DNA of 64,000 nt from Helichrysum umbraculigerum (lineage: Eukaryota > Streptophyta > Magnoliopsida > Asterales > Asteraceae). Below, piece after piece: positions 52,632 to 63,386 of the stretch (position 1 is its first letter; every line of letters starts with the position of its first letter). Location: NCBI GenBank assembly GCA_949592205.1, contig CATIUR010000001.1, positions 18,057,501 to 18,121,500 on the forward strand, in the 5' to 3' direction. The notes beneath the pieces are model-generated. The model did not search any database. It worked only from the letters and a program-made list of their open reading frames with translations, and had not been told where the DNA came from. The position numbers and the translations under genes are program-made.

Positions 52632-54248
52632 CTAAGGTTATAGTGAACTAGGTTGCATTTAGTGGGCCTAGACTATGACCGTTAGGCAGTATTCCTTATT
52701 AGGTATAACTAGTTCAGGGATTACATCATACGAACTTAATTTAACATAGCGTAGCTAACTATGTACAATTAAGCAAAGATGATGTAAGATTTGAAAGGGG
52801 TTATACTGTGTTGGGAATGCACTAGTTGACTCTGATTGTTTTGTGCTAGATATCCTAGGCTATTATATGTACTATAGGTATATATTAATAGGCCTTACAT
52901 GTATACTACTTCTACGTATCAAATATATACTGGGTATATACGACTCAATTCCGCTGTACTATCATTTACTCGTGAAGAGGCACATCGCCGTCTTCCTAAC
53001 TATCGCTATTCGACACCTATATCACTAAGCCTCGGGAAGGAGGTACAAACGTTATCAATGGGAATGGAAACCCGCACATGCTAAACCTTCATGAAACTTA
53101 AAACAAACTGACAACTTTTCAACTTTGAACATATGGATCACAATCGGATTAGTGTTGACTAAGTCCACAACAAAATTATCCCGAATCACAACTTGATCAT
53201 GTAGATCAATCAATTCAATACTTTAGTGCCTTGGCACTCACACTTTAGCCTTTGTGCTACAACTGAGAAACTCAAACTTCAAACACATTTTGGCCTTGGG
53301 GCTACAAATCAAACAACACATGGCACGTGGTGCTACGATTTCATGGTATGTTAATACCACAATATGGACACGTTAATGCAAACCTCATAGTAGGTCAACA
53401 CTACAAATTATAGCATGTTGATGCTACACTCATAGTACATGGGTACTACAATTTCAATGCCGCGGGCACTTCATTACAGCACGTGGTGCTGCGTTTCATG
53501 GTACTTTGGTACTACAATTATAAAACATTAGTATCTCAATTACTGTGCTGATAGCACTGCATTATAGCACTAGGTGCTACTTCAATTATACATGTAGACT
53601 TGTTATAGTTGCATGTACAACTTACATATATACATATACAATTACTTAATTGGGCACGAGGTGCCACCACTGACTGTTACTACACGCGTACACTTGTAGA
53701 GTTACGTGTACACCCTATATATGTATATACTACCAATTAAGCATGTAATGCTTTAATCAATAAATACACAATGATGTCACCACACACATGGGTTATGTTG
53801 GTGGACCCAGCTTCAACACCACCGAGGACACTGTAGTTGTCACATACACAAGCATGAATGGCCGTGCGATATTCTAGTACTACGATATAGTCCATTGGAC
53901 TACTCACAACAACATAGTCTTGGATTGACTACTTAGAAAACACAACTCGGTCATGGTACGACCGCACCTAGAAACTACAACTCAACTGGTCACAACACTC
54001 GAAAAACATGAGATTCATGATAACTTAACTAAAGAAAACTAAACAACGGTTACTTAAACTGTTGTACCAACAATACAAAAGGGCAGTGATGCGCCTGCCA
54101 CCTACAATATCAAAAACTTCAACGTCAAGGATCGTAGGATCCCGTGTATCATAAATTCCAACTCAAGTTAGCTACTTATGTCATTGTAATAATCATCATC
54201 TTTGATTAAAGATCTCACACTTTGTCATTTCATTCTTGTTCAAGAATC
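52632..54248 (+). other. E6 long leader with conserved start and hairpin-rich second part
   Basis: The first 240 bases match the leaders of E1, E3 and E4 (CTAAGGTTATAGTGAACTAG, ACTATGTACAATTAAGCAAA). The coiled-coil ORF those elements carry is absent. From 53225 to 53753 about twelve short dyads follow. No protein-coding frame of note occurs before gag. Confidence 0.78.
53225..53753 (+). repeat. Hairpin string in the E6 leader
   Basis: Short dyads with 2-4 base loops: AGTGCC/GGCACT (53225), TGGTAT/ATACCA (53344), TAGCAT/ATGCTA (53411), TAGTAC/GTACTA (53433), CAGCAC/GTGCTG (53477), GTGCT/AGCAC (53545), TAGCAC/GTGCTA (53565), GGCAC/GTGCC (53653) and AAGCAT/ATGCTT (53739), plus weaker ones between them. 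The arms differ but are complementary each time. Confidence 0.85.
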
Positions 54249-55220
54249 ATGCCTCCTAAACGACCAACTTTCACTCGAGCTGAGCAAGATCAAATCATTA
54301 ATCAAGCAGTGACTGCGACCCTAGCTGCTCAGAACCAAGTAAAGCCTTGCACTTTTAGGGATTTCCTGATGTGCGAACCACCAAATTTTGTCGGTACTGA
54401 AGGAGCTCTCGGATTAATTCGATGGTTCGAGAGAATGGAATCTATATTTAGCGTTTGCAACTGCCCCGACGACTGCAAAGTCTTGTACGCCACATACACC
54501 CTCCAGGATGATGCTTCTACCTGGTGGAATTTCCACGCCCGAACTGTAGGAATCGACAACGCTCACGAACTTCCATGGGAAGACCTGAAACGAATCATGA
54601 AGGACAAGTATTGTCCCGTCGAAGTACTTCACAAACTTGAGGACGAACTTTGGCACCTCACCGTAAAAGACAACGATATCGAAACATATACCATTCGTTT
54701 CCAACAACTAGCACGTTTGTGCCCAACCATAGTAAACCCTGAAAGTCAACAAATCGCAAGGTACACCGGTGGGCTTCCGCTACTAATTGAGGGAATGGTC
54801 ACCGCCTCTAAACCCGCTACTATTGAAGAGGCCATTCGTATGGCCCACAGACTTATGGCACAGAGGGAACGACGCGAAACAACTACAACTGAAAACAACC
54901 TAACAAAATGGAATGGGAATTCCATCACTAGTCGTAACCCAACATATCAACCTGAACCCTTGAGGTCCTACGCTGCTGAACCCAACGACCGACAAGGCTA
55001 TGCGGGTAACAAACCATTTTGTCACGGCTGCAAACGTCATCATGACGGAATTTGCGGATTACCCTGCGAAAGATGCCAACGATATGGACATGTAATCCGG
55101 GACTGCAGAGTTCCCGCCAATCCCGACTCTCGAAGGATATGCTTCAAATGTAAGGAACCTGGTCATTACAAGAAGGACTGCCCAAAAAGACGCAAAATTC
55201 ACCTTATCGACTCCGAGTAA
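54249..55220 (+). CDS. gag: E6 gag
   Basis: An intact 323-residue gag starting MPPKRPTFTRAEQDQ at the ATG of 54249; the longer frame to 54222 has no ATG. Blocks match chromovirus gags: PCTFRDFLMCEPPNFVG, GLIRWFERMESIF, STWWNFHARTVG and LPWEDLKRIMKDKYCP. Three Cys-rich motifs follow: CHGCKRHHDGIC, then C273-C286 (CERCQRYGHVIRDC), then C298-C311 (CFKCKEPGHYKKDC). It ends a few residues after the last knuckle, where relatives continue into the protease. Retaining an undamaged gag in an element without pol suggests selection for gag, or simply youth. Its product could form particles that package E6 RNA. Confidence 0.93.
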   Translation: MPPKRPTFTRAEQDQIINQAVTATLAAQNQVKPCTFRDFLMCEPPNFVGTEGALGLIRWFERMESIFSVCNCPDDCKVLYATYTLQDDASTWWNFHARTVGIDNAHELPWEDLKRIMKDKYCPVEVLHKLEDELWHLTVKDNDIETYTIRFQQLARLCPTIVNPESQQIARYTGGLPLLIEGMVTASKPATIEEAIRMAHRLMAQRERRETTTTENNLTKWNGNSITSRNPTYQPEPLRSYAAEPNDRQGYAGNKPFCHGCKRHHDGICGLPCERCQRYGHVIRDCRVPANPDSRRICFKCKEPGHYKKDCPKRRKIHLIDSE

Positions 55221-55740
55221 ATCAAATAAATCTCCAACAATAATGTAAGTACAATCTCTCCTCGAAAACATGGCTCTTCAATTATAGGTCCGTTCAACAC
55301 GTACTTATTATCCCCGATATCATTTTATTGACTTAATGTCGATTACATCATAGGGCTAGTGACCTAGACCCAAGTAAAACTTAAAAGTTTGCTTTCAGCA
55401 GACTAACCGACTGAACATTCACCAACTACTTAGTCCTGATAGGACTATTCACTAAACGGTCACTATGTGACAAATATCTAGTCCCGAATGGACTACGACG
55501 TAAACGGTTATCTAGCAATCACAAAATAATTATACACCCGACAAACAATATGGTCAGAATATGACTACAACGATAAACCGCGACTCAGTCAGGGATTGAC
55601 TGCCATTCAACTCCATTATAAGGCATGATATGTCTGCAATCTTTTCGACAAATACCTCGTACGTGCATTGCTCCCCAGACCACGCGCGACCCCGACCTCA
55701 TTTTAAATTTCGGGACGAAATTTTCTTAACAGGGGGAGAA
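55221..55740 (+). other. E6 post-gag remnant and polypurine tract
   Basis: 520 non-coding bases follow gag. The last part (AAATTTCGGGACGAAATTTT at about 55705) matches the end of pol plus the pre-PPT dyad of E4 and E7. The PPT AGGGGGAGAA occupies 55731-55740. The middle has no recognisable pol. Confidence 0.82.
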
Positions 55741-57548
55741 TGTAACACCTGGTCAAAAAGTCAACTTGCGTGTCTAATTTAAACTTTTTATAATTGTATT
55801 ATTATATACAATTATAACTCAGCGAGCGAAAACTTTACATTTTATATAATGAATAGTGATTATGTAATAATCACAAATAAAACCATTTGAAGTCACATTA
55901 GATTTTAAATTGAATAAAACTATTTTTAATTTAATTAATTACTAATCGAAAGAACGGAAATATAAATCTAAAAATATTAAATTTATATATATTATTCGGG
56001 TACAAAATACGGGTATTTTACACTGCAAAATAGGAACGAAGTGGGGGAAACTCCTCCCCACCCCTTTTGGATCAGCCACCCAACCCCCCAAACCCCTCCC
56101 TCATTCTTTCATTTCTTTCATTTCATTTCACACACCTCACCTAAAACTCTCTCTAAAAATTTTTACCCAATTTCGGATCTTCAAATCGACCCACGAAAAT
56201 TTACATTTTCGGAATCACCAACAAGAGAGGAGCAACATTAACAAAGGCCACACCTTCGTTTTCTTCCTCGTTTGGCCTCGATTCGCACTTGTAAGAAATT
56301 CTCAAATTCTTAGATTTAATCATTTTGGAGTAATGTTTTAGTGTAAAAATGTTTTCATAAGTTGCTTATAACCTAAACAACCAAGAAACCACGATTTTTC
56401 AGCTTGAAAATGAGTTTGATTTGCGATTTTGGCCGGAAAAACGCGGAACCCGAAAGTTTCTGGGCTGCTGTTCTTGAGTGCGACACAAGCCTTGTGTCGC
56501 ATACTGTGTCGCATGAATTACTCATGCGACACAACTCTTATGTCGTATCCTTGTGTCGCAGACTCCATGCGACACAACCCTTATGTCGCTATTGATTTAG
56601 CATCACACGCATTATGCGACACAACCACTGTGTCGCAGAGCTTCTGTGTCGCACTATGCGACACAACCCTTGTGTCGCATGAACCATTTTTGTGTCGCAT
56701 GTTATGTCGCAGAAAACAGAAAATAGCCAAAATTTTCTAAGTATCGGAAGACGTTTCCAAGTGACAATTTAAATACGAAAACTCGAACCCAATAATAATA
56801 TGAATTATTATTACGATTTCCCCAATCAAGAACCACACTTACAAACATATGAAATCTCTCGTGTTTAGGACACTAGGAGATCATATTTGGACACGACTCA
56901 TTACATTAGGACGCTAGCTCCTCAGGTGAGTTTCATAGCCCCACTCTTTCAACTGTTTTACTGTTTTTGGGGTGAAACACATGCACAACAACTGTTTTCG
57001 AATTATATTAATAATCTTTTATAATTCACAATCAATTATATTACTATATGTAATACAAATGTGTAATACTTAGGAATTACACCCAACACGTCGTTTTGGA
57101 ACAATATCAAGACCTAATCTAGATAGGTCACAATCGTACACTATCAGATTGTTGGAAAACAATTACCTAGACATAACTTGATATAGTTAGTACTATTCAT
57201 TGGCCATATTGTCGCGGGACAATATTATCCAATACATTAGAACTAGTTAGTTCTACCTACACTAGATGATATAGATACAATTACAGGATTAGTTGCTCTT
57301 TTAGGAACTAATATTTTCAATACAATTCAGGAACCTCAATATACTTGCTAGGCTTTAGGCTAGAAGTATACGATAACATAATATGTTAGTATAGATTCTT
57401 CATACTAATACAATTCAACTAGGTAATGAGCATTCATACCTAGGACCAACGTACTACTTAATATCTAAATATTTGCTTATACGTATTTAGATAAAATCAA
57501 TTATTTTCATGCGTGTCATGATTGTTACTTACGTTTGCTCATTCGACA

Positions 57549-57625
<77 letters not shown>

Positions 57626-58587
57626 ACATATTTAGATATTATCATTAGCACTTGGTGCTAACTTCAATAGTATTTATGTACATTAGTATACATACAATCA
57701 TACACACATTCAAGCCTGACGCGTCGTTGTACGGTCGGCTCTTATTTGCAATAGCTAGTATGTCGTTGTACTGCTGGCTCTACATTTCAACTATGCTCTC
57801 GAGCACTTCATAAACGATGCCGCGGTATTGCAGCGGGCACAAAACGATACCACGGTAAAGTGGGTACAAAACGATGCCACGGTATTGCAGTGGGCACAAC
57901 TTCAATCAAACAAGTCGTTGTAACTTGTATCAGTATTCAATCAAACAAGTCGTTGTAACTTGTATAACTTCAATCAAACAAGTCGTTGTAACTTGTATAA
58001 CTTCAATCAAACAAGTCGTTGTAACTTGTATAAATTCAATCAAACAAGTCGTTGTAACTTGTATCAATTTAAGACAAACAAGTCTAAGTAACTTGTAACA
58101 GTGCAATCAACCAAAATCGGGGTATTTTGGACATTAAGTTAGACTTTTACACATTGGTGTTATAAACTTCAACGTATTACATATCAAAAATCACTGATTT
58201 TGGAAACAACTTTACAAAACATAAATTGTTTTATTACTTTATGTTTTCAACTAACCTTCCTATGAACTCACCAGCTTTATAGCTGACCTGTTTTAGCATG
58301 TGTTCTCAGGTTGCCCAGCAGGATTAGGATTGCTTCAAGGCTTAATTAGCCCGAGTCGCATATTTTCAAACCATTGGGACTGCTCTGCATCTACTTTAGC
58401 ATTTTCAAATTTTGTACTTGGAAATCACTGTTAAACTTATAATGTTGTAAACGTTCTATTTTGGAAATGTATAATTATTTTCAAACGTCTCATTTAGAGT
58501 CGTTCATTATGTATCTTATGATGTGATATTTGATTTAGTGACACCCGACCCGACAGCTTCCGCAAACCGAAATTTGAGGGTGTTACA
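55741..58587 (+). repeat. E6 3' LTR
   Basis: 2847 bp, colinear with 49766-52616. Scattered substitutions occur, for example in the array near 56592 and close to the 3' end. The palindrome array is at 56479-56713, the AT run at 57551-57623, the minisatellites at 57812-58095, and the candidate intron at 56926-58309. Confidence 0.95.
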
Positions 58588-58810
58588 GTCTATGAGAAGA
58601 AACCGGTACAGGCACAGTAGCTGAAGGGATGGTGTGTATGCCAGTCCTGGGACTCTGAATGGTGACAGTCCGTGCAGAGACTCTAGATGTTCTGCTGCCT
58701 CTCGATGTGTGTACTCTGAAAGATCCAACAACTGACGGAACAGTCTGTCTTGTGATGGGTACCTGCACTGGGGTGGCTGTGCTCTAGGAATGACAATCCG
58801 AGGTGGTATA
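58588..58810 (-). pseudogene. E5 last ORF, upstream piece
   Basis: Lies between E6 and E7; 58588-58592 is the GTCTA duplication. The minus frame that joins 49765 is open from about 58775 (QVPITRQTVPSVVGSF, RVHTSRGSRTSRVSARTV) and is Ser/Thr/Arg-rich. An in-frame TAG near 58776-58778 precedes it, so the E5 ORF is broken, or begins, close to the E7 junction. Protein family not recognised. Confidence 0.6.
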
Positions 58811-59364
58811 TGTGACACCCCCAAATTTAATGATTTGCGGAAGCTCGATTTGGGTGTCACTAATCAATATACAAAGCACATAAGATAATAATGAACGACC
58901 ACTATATGCGTCGTTTTAAACTTGTATAAATAAAGTAAACGTTTACATCAAAACAATGTTATTTTAGCTCGGTTCCTGAAATTGAGAGATTACATGGCAT
59001 AATTACTTTTACAAAATATAATAATGCAATCAAATCTCTAGTTGTATGTATGCTGACTCGAGCTAATAATCCCTGCTTATGCAGCCAACCTACTGCTGGG
59101 TACCTGTGATAAATACTAAAATGGGTCAGCGAAAACGCTGGTGAGCTCATAGGTTTGTATGTCAATTGTATAGTTGTCAGAACCGCAAGATTTATATTGA
59201 ATTTAAAATGCAATTAAGCAAAATAAAAGTTATACTGTCCATGAGCACATAGTCTGAGCTTAACTTGATTTGTCGGGCCCAATTAAGGAAACCTAACTTG
59301 AAATGCCTCCTACGAGTGTCTAATCCCCACTCGTCTTCCCAAATGCTAATACATCCGTTTGACC

Positions 59365-59417
59365 GGTTAGTGCGTGCTAACCCGGATGAGGATTGTCAAT
59401 CCCATATGATATCATAT
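59365..59417. repeat. E7 LTR stem plus palindrome
   Basis: GGTTAG-TGCGTG-CTAACC (59365-59382), then GGATTG-T-CAATCC (59390-59402), then the perfect palindrome ATATGATATCATAT (59404-59417). Homologous to the E4 block, which has a GGTACC core instead of GATATC. Confidence 0.82.
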
Positions 59418-59774
59418 ACTAACATTCACGCTATAAATACTAGAGACTATGCTATGGAGGACTTTAAATTGATTAGCTTGAAACTCATGTAGTATTTGAA
59501 GTTTGGCACTTGCGTTCTACTTGTAAAACAAAATGAAGTAGTAATATCACACCCCTAGTAAAAGTAGTGAAAATGGGGCCATGAAACTCACCTGAGTCTT
59601 GAAGTGTTTAATTTAACAAACTTGAAGTAATTAGCAGTGAATTGATGTCCAAAGGCTTGAAACCTGAATGTGTTCACGACACTTGATTGTTATTAATTGT
59701 ACCGGTATCTCGAAAGACTACCTTTGTAGTTGTTATACAACTTTATATATATATGTCCAAATTACTACGATTTG

Positions 59775-59911
59775 GTTGATTGAATTGATACAAGTTACAT
59801 CGACTTGTTTGATTGAATTGATACAAGTTACAACGACTTGTTTGAATGAATTGATACAAGTTACAACGACTTGTTTGAATGAATTGATACAAGTTACAAC
59901 GACTTGCTTGA
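59775..59911 (-). repeat. Minisatellite in the E7 LTR
   Basis: About four units of 34 bp with ACAAGT...ACTTGT dyads, the reverse complement of the E6 unit and thus the same orientation relative to the element. Confidence 0.88.
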
Positions 59912-60110
59912 TTCTGAAATATGTTTGAAAACATGTACGGCCCGTTGGTGATTAATTGCAACAATAGTCTTGATGTTACCACTTTGATTTCAAAGCGTTA
60001 TACTTTGAAAAACAAATTCCATTATGTTTGAAAAGTTGTATCGTATAAGTGTTTGAGGTTATATAGTTTCGACACTTAGTGAAATTGAAATTTGAAAACC
60101 TGCTGTTTTA

Positions 60111-60378
60111 TGCGACACAATCATGCGACACTAAATGGGTTATGCGACACAAGGGTTGTGTCGCATAGTAGTGCGACACAATGTCCATACGACACAAGGG
60201 TTGTGTCGCATGGATGCGAAATGCTGATTCAACAGCGACATAGTGACTGTGTCGTATGGGGTATGCGACATAGTGGTTGTGTCGCAGGACTTGCGACACT
60301 AATTCTCGGGTACGACACAAAATACGACACAAAGGCCAAAATACGACACAACATGCGACACAAGGCTTGTGTCGCATG
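60111..60378. repeat. GCGACACAA array in the E7 LTR
   Basis: Head-to-head GCGACACAAG/CTTGTGTCGC pairs, for example near 60144-60166 and 60189-60211. The short ORFs on both strands are artefacts of the palindromes. Confidence 0.88.
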
Positions 60379-61306
60379 GATGAACACCAGCCCAGAAATC
60401 CGGCTGTCACGATGATTCCGACCAAAAATCCATTTTAAACTCGTTTTTAAGCTATGAAATCGTGTTATATACTTAGTAAGGGACATATATATGTTATATA
60501 AACAATCACAAGTGAAAAATACTAAGAATCGAGAGTTTTCGGGATTTTGTCGGAAACTTACAAAGTGCCGAAATGAAATTCCGGAAAGATGAGAATGTAG
60601 ATCGCGTCGAGGTGGTTCCTTTTCCGTAATTATTTTGATGATCCAATGTCGTTTTGTGTATTTATTTTGAGGTTTTGTGATTTGGTGGTGGTTTTTGGTT
60701 TAGAGAGAAAAGAGAGTGAGAGAGAGAGAAAGTAAAGAAAGAAATGAAATAAAAGAAAAGGGAGGTGGGAGGTTAAACCTCCTCCTTTTTCAGTCTTCGC
60801 CCCGCGCTCCGCGTGGTGTTCGTTTTCTCCGTCATCTAAACGTTAAACATTTATTTTATATGTTTTAGTATACGTTTTAGAATACGAATAAATTCCCGAT
60901 GATTTGATGGAAGTATTTTTATTAAAGTACTTTAGGTTGTAGTTATAAATTGTAACTTAAACTCGTTTTGTTTTGTCGCGCGTGTTTATAATTTAACTAA
61001 GTAAATTGTTATTTATACGATACTGTTTAAACTGAAATATTACAAAATAATATTCTTGATATATAATGGTTTCATTAAATAACGTTATGTTATTTAGTTA
61101 AATTGTTCACCAACGTCCGTATTTATTGTATCGAAATTCATTCGATTTGCAATTTGTACGATTTAAACAAACCGCATAATTGTAGATATATATTCAACAA
61201 TATATATATAATAATTGATACATTAATTAGCCTAACACAGAACTAATTACATGTATTAAAACTTGATTAGGCACTAAATTCTAGTCCTAATTTGACGGGT
61301 GTCACA

Positions 61307-61340
61307 TTCTCCCCCTGTTAGAAGAATTTCGTCCCGAAAT
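61307..61340 (-). other. E7 polypurine tract and adjoining dyad
   Basis: The plus strand TTCTCCCCCTG at 61307-61317 is the PPT complement. AATTTCGTCCCGAAATT follows at about 61325-61341. Confidence 0.82.
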
Positions 61341-63386
61341 TTATGTTGAAGTTGTGTTGGATGTTGAGTCAGTGAAGAGTTGAGGATACTTGAGTCGCAT
61401 TTGGTCTTCCCGTTCCCAGGTGAATTCCGGACCGCGCCGCGAATTCCACCTAACTTTGACGATGGGAATACGACTTTGTTTAAGTTGTTTGACCTCACGG
61501 TCCATGACTTCGGCGGGTTCCTCAACAAAGTGAAGTTTCTCGTCAACTCGAATTTCATCGAGTGGAATGATAAGTGTCTCATCAGACAGACACTTCTTAA
61601 GGTTTGAAACATGAAATGTGGGATGCACGCTGCTGAGCTCGGATGGCAGCTGCAATCGATATGCTACTGGACCAATTCTCTCGAGAATCTCGAATGGTCC
61701 AATGTATCTGGGATTCAATTTCCCTCGTTTGCCAAATCGAATTACGCCTTTCCAAGGCGATACTTTGAGTAGTACTCGATCCCCAACTTGGAACTCGAGT
61801 GGTTTGCGTCTCATGTCAGCATAACTTTTCTGACGATCACGCGCGGCTTTGAGTTTGTTTTGAATTTCGACGATTCTCTCGGTCGTCTCGTGAATGATTT
61901 CTGGACCTGTGAGTTGGCTATCCCCAACTTCGGTCCAACAGATAGGTGACCGGCACTTACGACCGTACAGTGCCTCGAATGGTGCAGCCTTGATGCTAGA
62001 GTGATAACTGTTGTTGTACGAGAACTCGCACAATGGTAGATGTTTTTCCCAGTTTACACCAAAGTCTACTACGCAGGCCCGTAGCATGTCTTCTAGTGTT
62101 TGAATGGTTCGTTCACTTTGGCCGTCGGTTTGAGGATGGTATGCGGTACTCATATCAAGTCGAGTACCCAGGGATTTTTGAAGTGATTGCCAAAATTGTG
62201 AAGTGAAACGACTATCTCTATCGGAGATAATTGAGATTGGAACACCGTGTTTGGCTACGATTTCCTTCAGATAGATTCTGGTGAGGCGTTCCATTTTGTC
62301 GGATTCTTTAATTGCCAGGAAATGAGCAGACTTTGTGAGACGATCCACGATCACCCAAATGGTATCGCAACCGCTCGAGGACTTGGGTAGTTTGGTTATG
62401 AAATCCATGGCAATTTGTTCCCATTTCCATTCAGGAAGACTGGGTTGTTGAAGTAAACCAGAAGGTTTTTGATATTCGATTTTGACCTTGGAGCAAGTAA
62501 GGCACTTGCTGACATAGGTTGCGATTTCAGCTTTCATGTTCGGCCACCAGTAGAAGTCCTTGATACCGTGGTACATTTTATCGGATCCCGGATGGATAGA
62601 ATATTTGGACTTGTGAGCTTCATCCATCACCAAGTCTCGTAGATTCCCGAATTTAGGCAACCAGATTCGGTGTGAGAAATACCTAATCCCGTTAGGTTTG
62701 ACTTCGAATTGTTTATCCATGCCCCGCAAGGCTTCATCTTTGACGTTTTCGTGTTTCAAGGCTTCGAGTTGAGCAGTGAGAATTTGAATGTTTAAATTGT
62801 TGTGAATGGTCATACTTAGGGCTCGAACCCGAAGTGGTTTCACTCGCTCTTTTCGACTGAGGGCGTCAGCAACAACATTTGCTTTGCCTGGATGATATTT
62901 GAGTTCGCAGTCGTAATCGGTAAGCAACTCGACCCATTGACGTTGCCTCATGTTGAGATCCTTCTGATCGAATATGTGTTGGAGACTTTTGTGGTCTGTA
63001 AAGATTGTGCACCTAGTGCCATAGAGATAATGTCTCCAGATTTTGAGAGCGAAAACAACGGCTCCTAACTCGAGGTCGTGGGTGGTGTAATTCTTTTCAT
63101 GAATCTTGAGCTGTCGTGAAGCATAAGCTATGACTTTGTCTCGTTGCATAAGCACGCAACCGAGACCTTGATGAGAAGCATCGCAGTATACCACGAAGTC
63201 ATCGGTGCCCTCGGGTAATGATAGAATAGGAGCACTGCAAAGCTTTTGTTTTAATAGTTGGAATGCCGACTCTTGTTTATCAGTCCAGTCAAACTTTTTG
63301 TCTTTCTGGGTCAGAGTCGTGAGTGGTAAGGCTATCTTGGAGAAATTTTCAATGAATCGTCGATAGTATCCGGCCAGTCCTAAAAA
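61341..63386 (-). pseudogene. E7 pol: end of RT, RNase H, integrase, chromodomain
   Basis: One frame of about 680 codons is open from just after the TAG at 63387 to the pol stop at 61341. It starts with the RT thumb (FLGLAGYYRRFIENF). RNase H follows with YCDASHQGLGCVLMQ, LELGAVVFALK and IFTDHKSLQ. The HHCC domain carries HKSKYSIHPGSDKMYHGIK and CLTCSKVK. The integrase core has MDFITKLPKSSSG, IISDRDSRFTS and QSERTIQTLEDM (catalytic D, D, E), and the GPF/Y-like NPRYIGPFEILE follows. The C-terminal chromodomain has VMDREVKQLKQ, VRWNSRRGPEFTW and YPQLF. It is undamaged apart from the upstream amber codon. Confidence 0.93.

Larger units (their letters stand above)
49766..58587 (+). mobile_element. 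E6: gag-only, non-autonomous chromovirus-type element (TR-GAG-like)
   Basis: The LTRs are 49766-52616 and 55741-58587, with GTCTA at 49761-49765 and 58588-58592. The 3.1-kb interior has PBS, conserved leader, one intact gag and a PPT, but no protease or pol. Deletion runs from just after the second gag knuckle to the last tens of bases of pol (TTTCGGGACGAAATTTTC before the PPT). Its LTRs differ at about fifteen positions by eye plus AT-repeat length, so it moved recently and must have used enzymes from a relative such as E7. Gag-only terminal-repeat elements are known in plants as TR-GAG. Confidence 0.93.
19258..58810 (-). mobile_element. E5: Tat/Athila-like Ty3/gypsy element, in pieces
   Basis: The visible parts are the 3' LTR (19258-21767), a 3' non-coding region with the end of an ORF (21768-23647), and two short ORF pieces (49646-49765 and 58588-58810). 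E4 and E6 separate the pieces, and E7 cuts the right end. The ORF frame runs through both junctions once E4 and E6 and one copy of each duplication are removed, which shows the pieces belong together. The LTR starts TGATATCGCG in element sense and is followed by the CCCACACTTAGA-type tract common in Tat/Athila 3' regions. Lineage assignment is recognition; pol is outside the window. Confidence 0.75.
58811..61306 (-). repeat. E7 3' LTR
   Basis: 2496 bp. It contains a stem-palindrome block (59365-59417), a minisatellite shared with E6 (59775-59911), a GCGACACAA array (60111-60378), and a candidate intron from 59591 (CTCAG-GTGAGT) to 59104 (ATCACAG-GTACCC), about 490 bases. No coding sequence. 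Confidence 0.93.
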
